A stretch of DNA of 64,000 bases from Cololabis saira (lineage: Eukaryota > Chordata > Actinopteri > Beloniformes > Belonidae), in contig NC_084596.1 in assembly GCF_033807715.1 (NCBI RefSeq), forward strand, positions 29,710,879 to 29,774,878, written 5' to 3'. Made by a program: the position numbers and the translations under genes. The notes beneath the pieces were generated by a model, which saw nothing but the letters and a program-made list of their open reading frames with translations, searched no databases and was not told the origin of the DNA. Below are positions 1 through 35,206 of this stretch, piece after piece (positions within the stretch are counted from its first letter, which is position 1; every line of letters begins with the position of its first letter).

Positions 1-409
1 GTTAAAGCTTCTACAAAAAGGTGCAAAGGAAAAAAAAAAAAAGAGAAAGGCTTGATTCAAGAGTCATCATATCTCAACAAACCTTGTAAGAATTTAGTTT
101 TATACAGTTTTTGATCCGCGCATTTCTGCAGAAATCCTGCCATTGTGATATAATTTGAATTTCAAAACTGGTTCGTGAAACTATGTCCATTTGGAATACT
201 TTTTACATCTTGTTTTTAAAACATACAAATCAACAAATCAAACGTAACGCTTGTGACAATCGTAACATTATTATCCAATAGTATCTACTGCAGGACATTT
301 CATTCCGATACAGTGTTGCTATCAGGAGTATGTGATAATAATGCTACATTTGTACTGAAAAGGGTGAAGAAAACAATTTCAGCAGGCAGCGCACCCATAA
401 AGAACAAAG
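1..409 (-). other. pcmtd1: PCMTD1 3' untranslated region (start of it)
   Basis: AT-rich sequence directly downstream of the PCMTD1 stop codon on the minus strand. No clear AATAAA signal on the minus strand was found before the window edge, so the UTR probably continues outside the window. Confidence 0.6.
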
Positions 410-6089
<5,680 letters not shown>

Positions 6090-6724
6090 TCACACAAGGG
6101 CTGAAGTCGAACAAAGTGTGAGTCGAGTCCTCCTCACAGCAGCATGGAGAGTTAAGCTGGCTGAAGGATCCTGCCAATGTGAGCTGTCAAAAGTCAGTTC
6201 AGAGGGGCGTTCATGTCCAGGCGGCAAGTGACCTGTGAAATATTACATAAACAGGTTATAGCAAAACGCCTGTGAGGAAACAAAGTGTCTGGTGAGATCT
6301 AAAAATGGGATGCAGAATTAGTCAGACTGCTGACTAAAGATTGTATTAATGCACTACTGGGACTTTCTTGTGATCAAAATTATCAAGCGAGAGACACACA
6401 GGAAATTTCCATGTTCCCTGCAGAGGTAGACATGTCATAACAGAAAAAGCACAAGTACAGTCATTAACCTTGATCATGTCTCTATTCAATTTGGCTTCAA
6501 GGAATGTTGCATAATCCATGCTGACTCGCTGATGTGACTTGCCTGAATCCAACAAAACCATAATTGGTGCAATTTATCACTTCTACGCTTTCTACAATCA
6601 CAGGACAAAAAAAGAACAAGAAAAACAAAAAATGCTGTAAAAAGTTAATTGGACTGTCACAACTACAGGATAAGCTATTTTCTTGTCCTGTCATGCCAAG
6701 TGATGCACTGTAATATGTTTTTTT

Positions 6725-6907
6725 GTGCTGAAAGGGCTCAAATTCAACTCTTCCAGCTACTGTAAATTTTTTATATATTTTTTATTTCTGACTTTTCAGT
6801 CTTTTTACCCCTCCCCTGCATGTGTGTGCTAAGTGTACTACTGACAACAAAAATAAGTTTCCCCACTGAGGGAGAAAATAAAGCTTATCTTATCTTATCT
6901 TATCTTA
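6725..6907 (+). repeat. Truncated non-LTR retrotransposon 3' end with (TTATC)n tail
   Basis: The stretch ends with ttccccactgagggagaaaa, then taaagcttatc and about four TTATC repeats. This layout, a conserved 3' segment, an AATAAA-like motif and a short tandem tail, is typical of L2/CR1-clade LINE or LINE-dependent SINE 3' ends in fish. The 5' boundary is approximate and no coding part remains. Confidence 0.5.
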
Positions 6908-6984
6908 AAGTTATTAGTTGCTTTTAAAACTATTTCTATCGTTGATCAGAAAATACTATTGATTTAAAAAAAAAATCACTGGGT

Positions 6985-7052
6985 TTGTATGTGTATATGT
7001 ATGTATGTACAGTATGTGTATGCATATGTATGCGTATATATATGTATATATA
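6985..7052. repeat. TG/TA-rich low-complexity tract
   Basis: Irregular alternation of tgtatg, tatatg and tgtgta units, a degenerate purine-pyrimidine microsatellite. Confidence 0.7.
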
Positions 7053-10000
7053 CTAAATATAGTAATAATGCACATATGCCTTAGGTTTTTACCGGCATGG
7101 TATCAACCATTAATATGTGTGCAGACAAGGTAAAAAAAAAAAAAACCTTGAGGCCCGGAAGGTTGTAGGGAATATATTGTAAAACTATTCTGACTTTCTG
7201 GAGAGAGAAAAAGGCAAAGTGAATCAATAATAACAATAGCCATTGGTTGCATCTCTCTCTGAGCTTCTCAGAATCAGACTAAAAATCACCTGCTATGAGG
7301 CATCTATGTTAATGCTCCCTACACCACTGGCATTATCACATACTGCTGCAGACTCTGGTACATACATGTGGATTGATAAAATATAAAACTGACATTAGGG
7401 GTGTGCTGTATTAAAAAAATAAAATAAATAAAATCCCACATATAGCATATGTCATGTCATACTAAAACAATCATATTGCACATTCTGAAAAATATATGTT
7501 AAAGCACTTTATATAAATCATATATCATGACGCATTCTAAATGACTGCGTGCATGTACTAACTTACTATTTTGACTAACCTTTTCTGAAGCACTCTTACT
7601 TGCAGTGAAATTGTTGCTCATTGCTATAGTGATTTCAGTATTCTTCACATAACCTGCTCCCATCATAAAGGAAGAGTCAAGTGATGGGTTTGTTTTGCAG
7701 GAAGTAAGTGAACAATTATCTGTAAAACTCTTTTTCAAGCAAGTGTGCACAGAGCCTAAACCTGAGCCATCAGCCAGAGATTATAAGCATTTCAGTACTT
7801 CCTATTATCTTCTGTTATACTTCCTGGAGTTTTAGACGATTTTGCAGCAGCTAAAACTCTCCTACAAGAACAACTGAGAAAACAGTGAAGACCAGGAAGA
7901 TCCCAATGGCATAAAAAGCTGTGATGTTGCTGTACTTAAGTTGATAGTGCCTTAGCCCTGATGCCATCCAGGTTATGACCAAATCAAAGTGAAGTGTACA
8001 TTATTGATTACTGAATACTAAAAAGACCAATAAGCCAGTTGCTCCTAGATATTTGGACATCTGGAATCTAGACATATTTATTTTTTGCTGAAGACACTTC
8101 TCCGTGGCTTTCAACACCCAAACAGACCCTTGTATAAGTCTGTACTGTTTTTCCTATTTTACCATTAATTTACAGCATTTAAATTCTTATCGTCCTCCGC
8201 TTTCTTGTTTTTAAGTTTGTGAACTTTGCCTTGATTCAAAAGGTATTTGGGTCAACTGTTGTTTTTTAATGTGCGCCATAAATACATTCTCATCTATATT
8301 ATATCAGAGTCAACGTCAGCAGCCAAGAACAGGCTGCTGTACAATCAGACAAAATATAAAAACGTATTCGACATCTGAGTCCCATGGGAATACGACGCAT
8401 ACCCTGCAGTTCTGCTACTGTAATAGAAAATACCCGTATTGTAATGGCAAAGCTTCTTTGATGACAATAAATATGCCTTAATCAGCTTCATGGGAAGCAT
8501 AGTGGAACAAGTTTATTGAGCCGAGAGCCATTATAAGTTTTTAAATCTGTGATGAGTTATGGCTGTACGTATTGATCTTTTGATTGGGTTAATATAACAA
8601 ATCAGTACTCAATCGACTTTTTAATAGATTAAATGTTAAAAGGCAGAACAGATGTTTTCCTGTTTTCTCAACTCCATCAGCTGGCAATCTTGCAATAAAA
8701 GTGAAAAATTAAGGAAAAATTAAAACCTGATATTGGTTTAACTTTCCAATTCGGACAAGATTTAAATGTTTGAGGGAAATTGATTTTTATAAATACACGT
8801 ATTCAAGTAAATTAATGAGAAATTCATACAATGACCTTCAAAAAATAAATAAAACAATTATTTTAGTGATCCTTTTTTTATCTGAGTGCAACATGAAAAA
8901 ACACTGAAATAGTTTGTTATCCATTATAGTTGAACAAATACTGAAAAAATGATGTCCTCGTTTGATATTTTTGGTTAAGAAAAAAGCAATAAACATATAG
9001 TACAGATTATTGCAACTCTTGTAGCAGATGGGATCTCTATTCTTCTCTAATAATTCTTTAGAAACTAAAGCTTTTTTACCAATCAAGGGAGAACTCTGCA
9101 GTTGCTGGTATTTTATAAACACTTTTGACAACAAAAATAGTCCCACCAATCTGAACGTGTGCAGCTTGATGTGCAGCCTCGGAAAGCAAGTTGAGAATTC
9201 CTTCTCTGCCTCCTCAGCATCTCCACATCTGACTCAGCTAATAAAGATTAAATACAGAGGTGACTTTGTAGTGGAAGGCACACTAAGGTAATTTTCCACA
9301 GGCTCTTTCTTGCAGGCAAAAAGAATCAATGATTCCCTCACTATTGCTGGACATACACCAGAGCATTTTTATACCCCCCTTTTCCCTTCTGTGGGCTTTG
9401 GAAGAAAATCCAGGAAAATGGGTCATGCGAGGTATTCGGCATAAATTGCTTTTGGACAGTGCTATAGTCTTACTACTGATAATCCACAATCTTGAAACAG
9501 AGGTCATTAACAATCCCCTGCTTTACCACAAATCAAGAAACCAGATAAGAGCATTTGTTGCTGCAGTAAAGCTAGTTCTAAACTGAAAAGAAAAACTCAC
9601 TTTGTAAAGAAAACTCCACTTGCAAAAAACTCGCACAAGGCCCTGGACTGTGTATGGGAAAGTATATAAACATGATCTGAGGTCATGAATGGCTCCCATA
9701 GCCTGGTTGGGAACACCTAACAGAATGACAAAACATGTAAGAGATCCTCTAGTAACCCAAGAGCAGCTCTGATGCTGTAACCAAATACCAGAGGCCTGTC
9801 CAGGCAGCACACCCAGACGCGCAGTGTTGAATAACAGATAGTGTGAACTTAACTGCCCATGTTTACCGCCTTTACACTGTAAAATAAGAGGTTATGAATA
9901 CAAAATTGCATTTATATTTCTGAATCTTAAGACCATATCTGTTTTCCACCATATCGTAAAAATAATCAGGCATGCCACTTAATTTTGCAATAAAGTTGTA

Positions 10001-12068
10001 GAAACAGGCACCACTTTCTTTTCCATCTGGAGCACATTAAAGGCAATCTTGGGTAATCCTAACTTTATATTTATAAACAACAATGACACTGACTATGTAT
10101 AGGTTCATCAGTATTTTCATAGAGGTGTTACTTTAATAAAACCTTTTTGGCACTTAGGTCATGAATTTGATTACATTTGGGGTTGGGCTTGATATTCTGG
10201 TCCTGATCAAGTATATAAATATCACAAACAGCCAAGTAATAGAAACACTTTACTTTTAAACTCTAAACAGGTGCATGCATTTTCTTGAATTTCAACAATA
10301 AAGAGAAACCAAACTTTGTGAAGCTAAGCTGTATGAAACTTCACATGTACAGGTGTATTAAAGAAGTGACTAATAACTGCATTTGTGACCAGCTTGCTGT
10401 TGCAAATCTTGTGATTTTGCATTTCTTTAGCTCTTTTCGTTAATGTTTTGTCAGAAAAATGGAAATAGATTGGGATAGATTCAGCTGCAGTGTTTTAAAT
10501 ATGCATTTTCAATTAAACAGCCAGATCTCTTCCACGAATGCTTAATTATTTAAATTTGTAATTTTATGTGAAAATTAAGTAGTATTCTGCAAACGGGTGC
10601 CGTAGAAGAAAAAAAGTTTTCAAAAAAGAAACAGTACATCAAACCCTCGCAATTTGATCCTAATTAAATTTGATAAATTAATCAATCTGCTAAGGTAGAC
10701 CATAGTGATTTTTCGCCCCAAAAAATACAGATATTAATTGTAACATATTCAAATACAGGAAACTGAACATTGTCATGCTTTCAGACAGCTAAGACCCACT
10801 GATATGTGCTCCAGTGTCAGATCTAGGACATTGGTTTTACAGATAATCTCCCTTTACGTATTCTACTGAGTATCAATGTTATGTTTCATGCTTTAACATG
10901 ACAGTGTGTCAGTTATACTTACCCACCGACTTCCTTTGACTTTTGAAAGTTTAAGAAGGAAATCGAGGGTGGATTAGAGAAAAAGCCATTCATAGTAGTT
11001 TTTCTTGCTGTGATAGAATCAATAACAAGTATTAGTTTAGTGGTGATCACGTTTTTATTTTGAAAGTTATGAGATATAACTAATTTGTTTATTGCGGCAG
11101 TAAATGTATTTAAGCAGAGTAAATAGTGTTGTACTGCCTACCACAATGACCTTTCCTTTAGCACCATCTTCAGACTATAATATTTAAATGCTCACTAGTG
11201 GATAAACCCTGCTGAAGTGGACATTAATAATGCACTTCCCCAAGCTATCGGTAAGAACCTTATGGTCCACTCTGAATTAATTAAAAGTTTGTTAGTATCT
11301 CTCACTGTTTGGGCAATTTTGACTACACAGCCCCCCCACCCCCTTCTATTTAAGAACATTTGAAAGAAAGAAAAAGCCAGGGGACCACAAATCTGTTTGT
11401 TGTACTGACAAAACAGGTTGGTGTGTGAAACTAATAATAATTTAGGAAATATACCACCTACAAAAAGTTTGGTAACATTTGCTCTGGATGTCTTTGTTTA
11501 CCCATGAGAGTGAGTCATGCAGTTTTCAGATGAGTGTGATATCATAGGTCAGAGCAAAATATTTTATATTAAGCAGATGTGTCTTTAAACCTGCTATTTC
11601 CAATAACTGAGTATTTGCTTAAATTTTCATCACACTAAAAACCAAAGACTTATCTTTTTCTAATATGTAATGAGCAAAGACCCATAGGAGGTTGCTGACA
11701 CAGTCACCATCAGGTCACTGAAGAAACATCAACAGAAATGTTCATGGATTTCTATGAAAGTCATGCTGGGTGTCAGAAAAAAAAAGAAAAAATACAATTA
11801 CGCAAATTTGCCATTAGATTGTGGTATATTTGGTCTTTTGAGTCTTCAAAACAGTGGTATTTCTTGCATTAATTTCTACCGGAGTGTGTTTTAATTAAAG
11901 TGAATAAAACGTAAGTTACACCTTTTAAATTGATTCAACTAAAGTTGCTGTTCATCTCAGTCACGTTAGTCACCTCTTGGAGGTGTTTCTATTTTTCTGG
12001 CATCTCAGTTTTCCACGCAGTGGCGTCCACAGATGTTCTTAAGTTCCCGTGATTGACATCTGCTGCAG

Positions 12069-12076
12069 CCAATCAG
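12069..12076 (+). promoter_or_regulatory. CCAAT box (NF-Y type)
   Basis: CCAATCAG, the core NF-Y consensus, followed 59 bp later by a second copy at 12128-12135. Paired CCAAT boxes are a common feature of TATA-less promoters. Confidence 0.55.
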
Positions 12077-12127
12077 CGCTCTCCGTGGTCACGTGGTGCG
12101 GTTGCCACACAGCTGACCACCCGACAG

Positions 12128-12135
12128 CCAATCAG
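12128..12135 (+). promoter_or_regulatory. Second CCAAT box (NF-Y type)
   Basis: CCAATCAG again, same orientation as the first copy. Spacing is about six helical turns. Confidence 0.55.
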
Positions 12136-12756
12136 AAGCCGTAACACGTTCTTTGCGCTGCGTGTGACGATGGAGCAAAACAACAACAGCGTTTTCATGG
12201 AGCCTCGTCAACCCTTATTAATCTCGCTTCTTTTGTTTATCTCACTTTTGTGCACCTGTGAGAAACACGTGGCGAGTCAAACATTTACCAAAGCATCTGT
12301 CAAACACTCACACAGACTGGGATCGGATCAAAACACGGGTTTTATTCCCCACTTCTCCAGTAAACGCAGTTGCTGGCCAGCTCTCTGCAGTGCGATTAAC
12401 CCCAATCTGCAGATAAAACTAGTTTGTTGGGGGGGGAAATACTCTATTTGTAAAAAAAAAAAAAAAATCCCACGGGGAAAACAAAAATATTGCTCATGCC
12501 TTGGAGCCCCTTCCGCATAATATAGCGGTCAAAAAAAAGAAAAGAAAAAAGTCCCACTTAGCTTGCTTGTGCGGCCTGAACACGCATTGGTGTTTAAAAT
12601 AGTTTTATTTCGGATGTGTTTAATCTGAGAGGGTTACTGATTAATCCTGTGAGTATTGGAGGGGGGACAGAGCTGAGCTGGCTGTGGTTAGCTCTGGTGG
12701 GCCCGAGTGCGCCATCATCAAAACACAGCACAGCAGGTTAGGTAAGCTCGCCTCTT

Positions 12757-12869
12757 AAAGCCTGATTTATGGTCCCGCGTTACACCGACGCAGAGCGTTG
12801 GCACCGTACGGCGCGCGTCGCCGCGTACCCTACGCCGTCGATTTAACGCGGAACCATAATTCAGGCTTT
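12757..12869. mobile_element. CpG-rich MITE-like inverted-repeat element
   Basis: 26-bp ends at 12757-12782 and 12844-12869 are inverted repeats matching at 24 of 26 positions (AAAGCCTGA...CGCGTTA). The 61-bp centre is very CpG-dense. Flanks read TAA and TTA, which would suit a 3-bp TWA target duplication as in PIF/Harbinger elements, but this is not certain. There is no coding capacity, so it would be a non-autonomous element. Confidence 0.65.
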
Positions 12870-13840
12870 ATCCTGCACAAGCCTCTGCACACAAATACCA
12901 CTGCAAGTAAAAAAAAAAAAAAGGATTTTACACCAGGCTAGTGAGACCAACAAGACCACTCGCAAAAACAGCGGTTTAGTTAAAAAGGAAAACAACCAAA
13001 CAAAAAAAAAATACTCACAAAGTCGTGTCGCAATTACTCTTTGCGAGTGGATGCAGCGTGAAATGCGACGGCCAGTTGAAAGCCCCGTTTCACACGCTGG
13101 CAGCCTCTTCGACACAACTAATAAGTAGTTCACCGAGATAACTAGCTGATTTATTGAACAGATAAAGTGCAGCGACGAGCCGCTGTCGAGCAGAGGGAGA
13201 AGAAAGAAACAGCTGAGAGGAGGATGTAAACACAGGTCACGTGGTCTTTAAACGTCCACAGAGAAAACACTGTTGCTCTGCTCCCATCTATCCATATTAA
13301 ACTGTCATTGGTACACTAAATAATACATGCAATACCGTTTTTTTGGGGGGGGGAAAGGACTTTTATCCCACGACCTAAGCGATAATGATTTTGATAATAG
13401 AAAACTAAGCTCATGCGGTTAAAGGGGGATCTAAATTTAGCCTTCATCTGACTGCTGGTGAAGTGGTGGGAACCGGTGACCACGTGGTTACTGAGGAAGT
13501 TCCTGGTCATCGGTAGCGTACAAGTGTGAACTATAAACTTTATTTTTTTAACAAAACTTTCTCAGGTTTTCAAGGTTGTAAGATAGTTACAAAAATTAGT
13601 GCAAATGTTTCAAAATTCAACTTTAAATTAGGACATCTGGTTAAATTTGTGGTTACTAATGATTAAGATTAAGATTAACCCCTTAATAAACTCAACATGT
13701 CTCGCCCTGGCCTGCAATGAAAGACTGTGGCTAGCTTTAGAGGGGGTTAGAGGAGCATTTCTGATTTTTTTAATCCTAGAAGTGGTGATGAATATACAAT
13801 GAAGTTAAGATAAAGAGTAGGGGCAGAAGTGGGTATTTGT

Positions 13841-14076
13841 GAACAGCAGTTTGGTTTCATGCCAAAAAAAAAAAGTTGGCTACTACAGATCCAACATTGC
13901 TTTGAACATGTTGATTGAGAACCAATGAGAAGATCAGAGGGAAGGAAGTGCATTGTCTCTTTGAAGATGCCAAGAAAGCATGTAGCAGGGTGCCGAGAAA
14001 GGGGTGATGGTATCACATGAGTAACAGAGAGTATGTTGTAGTGTTGCAGGACATGTATGGGAGCTGTGAGACTCAT
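13841..14076 (+). pseudogene. Decayed LINE reverse-transcriptase fragment
   Basis: Plus-strand translation shows EQQFGFMP, then ATTDPTLL, then after a frameshift KEVHCLFEDAKKACSRVPR, a stop, and VVVLQDMYGSCET. These align in order with fish non-LTR retrotransposon reverse transcriptase motifs of the form QFGFMPGR..TTDAI, (V/I)DLEKAYDRVPR and VQDMYEG. Frameshifts and stops show it is dead. It has neither an intact endonuclease nor the catalytic YADD-type region. Confidence 0.8.
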
Positions 14077-15154
14077 GAATATTCATGAGCGCAGTGCAAA
14101 TATCCCTTCTGAGAGATACATGAATGTTGTTCCTTCACCAGTACTGTAACTGGTGTGTCAAATTCACCATTTTAAACTACATTGGGTGCTACTCTTAGAA
14201 CATACCCGGGCTGAAGCCCTGCCTTGGTCACCCTTCTGGTAAATACGACAAAATAGTCTAGACATACTAACTATAGAGTGCATATGTAGTCATTAAGCCA
14301 AGACTGAGCTTCTTTGGCATAACAGGAAGTGGCTTTCTGCTGCGCAGAATATCAGCCAAATTTATATTTCCTGTGTTGTTTCTCCCAGTCGAAATTGAAC
14401 TTTGATTTCTATTTTGATTATCCAAGCTTTTTACAATGGAGCATTGTACACACTTACTCTTATAAAAGGGCGGACCAAACATACTCTCTGGCCTACAAAA
14501 AAAAGCTGCCACGTATTTGCTTAACTGAAAAAATACATAAGAAGCTTCCACTGGTAAACTCCTACAGTGATTCATATACTTCAGCTCGTAACAATTTCTT
14601 AACCAACGGAGTGTGTACAGTAGCTTCTCGATCCTGTCAGAAGACCCATCCTGTGGTCATTGAAAATATGTTATTTAGTTTCAGAAGGGTGAAATTACTG
14701 AGTTGCATTAAGCAAACAAATTACCTAAGGAGACTGGTGAAGAAACTGAAATTGCGCGATTCAAATATTTGAGGAACTATCGTGAGCACCATCTGGAATT
14801 GGTACATTACAGTTTTTCAGGCCTAAATCTATGAATGTACCCAAGAATTGAAGTAAGCTGACTACCTGTATATACTGAATGACAATTTATTCCTATTATT
14901 GTTATTGTTTTTGTTGATTGAAGGATGTAGTCATTAGCTACAGTTATTTTATCTTTCATTACTCTTGCTTAAAAGGAATTTCAGTCAGCTTTTACCTTTT
15001 AGAGGTTGCCACAGTTGATTATTGAGTTCTGCATATTAATTTGTCATACGCTTTTACGTCAGACATAACATTCATCCTTTACGTACATGGGACCAGTACT
15101 AGGAGAACTCTGACTTGTGACCCCTTAGTGGATGGGGCATTGGGGGCATTGTGG

Positions 15155-15181
15155 GGTTCAGTGTCCTGCTCAAGGAGACCT
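15155..15181 (+). repeat. Dispersed fish repeat core (copy A)
   Basis: The motif ggttcagtgtcctgctcaag matches a second copy at 59534-59560 at about 23 of 27 bases. A ggttcagtgtc-tgcccaagg core is common in fish interspersed repeats; the exact family is not assigned. Confidence 0.4.
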
Positions 15182-16277
15182 TTGCAGATGAAAGAGCTGG
15201 GTATCGACCTGGTGACATTCCAGCAGGAGGGCAAGCGACTGCCCAGAGAGTAAAAGATTACCTGATTTTAGTGCATAAGGTTAAATATTTAATAGATGAT
15301 ACTTTCTAGTCTTGGTGTTTGTAAAAACTGTTCTTTCAGTCATTCAGTATTTCTCTGTGGGCCTTTTTATTCATTCATAGACTGTCTCGTAAGCTGTCTT
15401 TCAAGATGTTATTTGATTTGTTCTTCATGGAGTAGTCCATTCTGGATTTTGGGGTGTGAATACTATAATGATGTAACAGCAATCCTCTTATTATCTTTCA
15501 CATTTTGAGTGACTCCGTCTGCATCCAAAATTCACTGGTATTTAACTAAATCTAACCCTTGATTTATGCAACGACTCCTGTGTACCATTGCTGCAAGGGA
15601 AGACTAAATCTTGATCAGTTTTCCTTTCATGAAAATTCTGCAACCTCTCTTAGTTTTTATTTCCCCCCAAACATGCCTTTGCTCGTTGTGTCAGAAAAAA
15701 AGAACAATTTAAATCTCATCAACACACAAAACCTGTTTCCACAGGGCAAAGTGACCCAGATATGCTGAGCAAATCTCTTAGGGACTTCACCTGATTTATA
15801 GATGTTAAGTTGTTTAAGGGGGAGGGCATCACTGCTTAATGTCACCTGGCCTTTTCTAACCAAAGCTGTGAACAAGTCATTGTCCCAGCAAGGTAATTAA
15901 ACCTTTGTTATGTTATGCTAAAACTTTACTCCGGACATATTTTTATACCTTTCTCCACTAAGATGTCCAGAAATAGTGAGTCATTAAGATTAAACTAATC
16001 TCATTAATAAGGTTGCAGGAAAAAGTATCTTGACTTTGTCTTAACTGTGAGCCTTTGGGGATCAACTTTTCTTTCACCAACTAAGTCATTGTCAGAAGGA
16101 AAAGTTGCTCAAATGTTTATTTTCCATGTTTCATACATTGCATTGGCGGCTGTGACCTGTTCCCCTCTCACCACACTGAAAAAGTGTTGAAAGCTGTTTT
16201 TTCCTCTACTGTATATCCTGGGTATATTTATCCAAAGGCCTAGTCCCCGCTGTTTTAAATGTAATGTGCAAGACCCG

Positions 16278-16292
16278 CCACTGGGTGGCGCC
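16278..16292 (+). promoter_or_regulatory. CTCF-like motif A
   Basis: CCACTGGGTGGCGCC matches the vertebrate CTCF core CCASYAGRKGGCRSY at 14 of 15 positions. It lies between PCMTD1 and the ST18 stop codon. Confidence 0.45.
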
Positions 16293-17768
16293 AATGTACC
16301 GTAACAGCTAAAGCTGTCCGCTCAATGGCACAATCACTGACGGTGACCTCCAAAGCTTTGAAAAACAACACGACCATTTGAAAAGTTTATTACTACCATA
16401 CACAAACTGTACAACACAGCGCATATCTGTTTATTATGAAATAGTAAAAGTAAAAGGAAAATTCAATTTACAAACTACCTCAACTGAAAAAAAAGCATTA
16501 CATTTTAATGTAAAAGAAAAAGGAAATACAGTACAATTTCATATCATACTAATATCGTTCCACAAAAAAAGCATTTCACATTACAAAACATCAAATACTA
16601 ATAGGGAAAAAAATAAATATTATTCACAAAACTTCCTGAGCAAACAATGTGTGGTATAGGAATAAAACAAAATAAATAAAAGATTGTTAGATTTAAAGAG
16701 TGTGATTCCGCTTTTAAAACATTAAAATTCTTTAAAACATGGAGTATTTGAATAAAATATGGTCTCGTTTTTCTGTAATTTGGCTCCTCGATACACTGAT
16801 TTCTTTTAAAAAATATCCCAGGCTACATATCTACTCGATTTTGCTGAGAAGAAAAATGTTTTTGGTGAAATGAGCTGAATATTTTTACCTGTTGATTACT
16901 TTGATGTAAAATCGAGAGATTTAGATTTATGGTATTAAAAAAGGACTCAGTGTCCCATTTCCTTTGTTTTTGTTGAAGCCGAGAGGGGAGAATATTGAAG
17001 CAATAACAAAAGATTATTTCAATACAAAAGTGCAAGTGACAACTCATTAGCCATTAACTATTGTTTGTCTGTGTTGCGTTATATTTTTTTGTCCTTTTTG
17101 TTTTTATTATTGTTTAGCAATTGAAACTGAACTGCATGTTGTCAAGGCTGTTTTGAAACAACGTCAGATCTGTCCAAAGAGTTTTTAAAGTTTAAGATTG
17201 GTTGAAATGTTAAGGCCTGTAAAAAGTTGTAGATAAATAGGGAGTACCGTAGATTTTTTTTTCTTTTGTCCCCTCTCCATGCTAGCAAAAAATGAAAATA
17301 CACACCAGACTTTCAATCAGTCATGATATTTTGAAAGTCTGACTCTGAGATTACAGCTACTAAAACAACGGTATTCAAACAGTCATCAGGAACGTGTCTT
17401 CCTATGAAAATAATTGTACTGTATAAATAAATTCGACAACATCCATATAATACTGTCCTACCACAAAACATAGTACTTGTATATTTTTATGGATTCATGT
17501 ACATTTAGGCACATACTATAGGCACACTCCAAAGTGTGTGCACAGAAGGCAGTTTAATATCTATATTTTTTTTTATTTCAAGAAAAGAAAAAGACATCTT
17601 GACAAAGTGAATTTGTGATGTTTGTTGCACTCTTGTTGTGGCACATTATGCAAAGCAGAATTTGACATTCAGTCCACCGAATGATGTCGCATCCTCGCTC
17701 AGTGTCACCTCCTGGGTGCATTCAGTTACTGGTTCAGTAGAAAAAACTACAGTACATTTGCATCGCGT

Positions 17769-17798
17769 GTTATTATTATTATTATTATCATTATTATT
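17769..17798. repeat. (TTA)n tract
   Basis: Short run of ATT/TTA units with one interruption, within the likely ST18 3' UTR. Confidence 0.75.
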
Positions 17799-17958
17799 TT
17801 TTATCTCACTTTGTCTTACCATACATTCATTTTCCAATAAAGAACGCAAAAGCAATGCTTAAAAAATATCAATGTTTTGAAGTTTTGGTAAGTTTTTGCT
17901 TTGACGAGGGATCCAGCCTATGATCAAATAATAATAGTGATAATAGAGTAGGTTTTCA

Positions 17959-17973
17959 CCACTAGATGGCGAA
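17959..17973 (+). promoter_or_regulatory. CTCF-like motif B
   Basis: CCACTAGATGGCGAA matches all of the CCASYAGRKGGC core and is in the same orientation as the motif at 16278. It falls in the probable ST18 3' UTR. Confidence 0.5.
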
Positions 17974-18426
17974 AGTATGCCATGAAACTGGAATGTGCTT
18001 CTGTGTAAATTTTCAATGTGCAGAAAGTCAAACAGATTTCTCAAATATTAAGCATTTACAATTCAAGAAATAAATAAAAATTGATAAAATAAATACACTG
18101 ATGAACAAATATAATAATAAATAGCAATAATATAAGAATGACATGAACACATACAGATTAAAATCAGGCAAACCATACAAAATAATTAAGTGCAAGAGGG
18201 GGTAAAAAATCTCACCAGGATAAACATATCGAGTGAATGCAGAAACAGTAAAAGCATTACAAATCTGGCTGGTTATTTTCTCAGTGCAGTGTGTTTACCG
18301 AGAAATGCCAACTGCATTTTCAAAAGCCTCGTCTTATACATGCAGCCAAGCCAGCACTCTTCAGTAAAATAGAGCTATCTAGTGCCATTATTCCAAGTCA
18401 AAGAAACCTCTTGGTAGCTCTAAAGC

Positions 18427-35206
<16,780 letters not shown>

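Larger units (their letters stand above)
12000..13260 (-). promoter_or_regulatory. Promoter-like block, probably of PCMTD1
   Basis: The GC and CpG content rises above the AT-rich surroundings. Two consensus NF-Y boxes (CCAATCAG at 12069-12076 and 12128-12135) and CACGTG E-boxes at 12090-12095, 12266-12271 and 13238-13243 are present. The position, about 6 kb upstream of the PCMTD1 ATG and downstream of ST18, suits the PCMTD1 promoter. The exact transcription start and first noncoding exon are not visible; transcription from the plus strand is also possible since a good plus donor (TTAG|gtaagc) lies at about 12740. Confidence 0.5.
13261..18426. other. PCMTD1-ST18 intergenic region with ST18 3' UTR
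   Basis: No complete gene is visible. It contains an E-box at 13481-13486, a LINE reverse-transcriptase relic near 13.9 kb, a dispersed repeat core at 15155-15181, two CTCF-like motifs at 16278 and 17959, and the ST18 3' UTR at the high end. Minus-strand AATAAA candidates are at 17577-17572 and 16391-16386. Plus-strand open frames at 14329-14772 have no recognisable family. Confidence 0.6.
16386..18426 (-). other. st18: Probable ST18 3' untranslated region
   Basis: AT-rich sequence immediately after the ST18 stop. Possible minus-strand polyadenylation hexamers AATAAA occur at 17577-17572 and 16391-16386; which is used cannot be told from sequence. The end is therefore a guess. Confidence 0.35.

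Noticed and set aside
12053..12520. 155-codon plus-strand frame in the promoter-like block
   Set aside because: Its start overlaps CCAAT and E-box motifs, it runs into A-rich low complexity, and no family is recognised; probably a GC-related chance frame.
14329..14772. 147-codon plus-strand intergenic frame
   Set aside because: AT-rich composition, no recognisable domain, no supporting splice or promoter signals.
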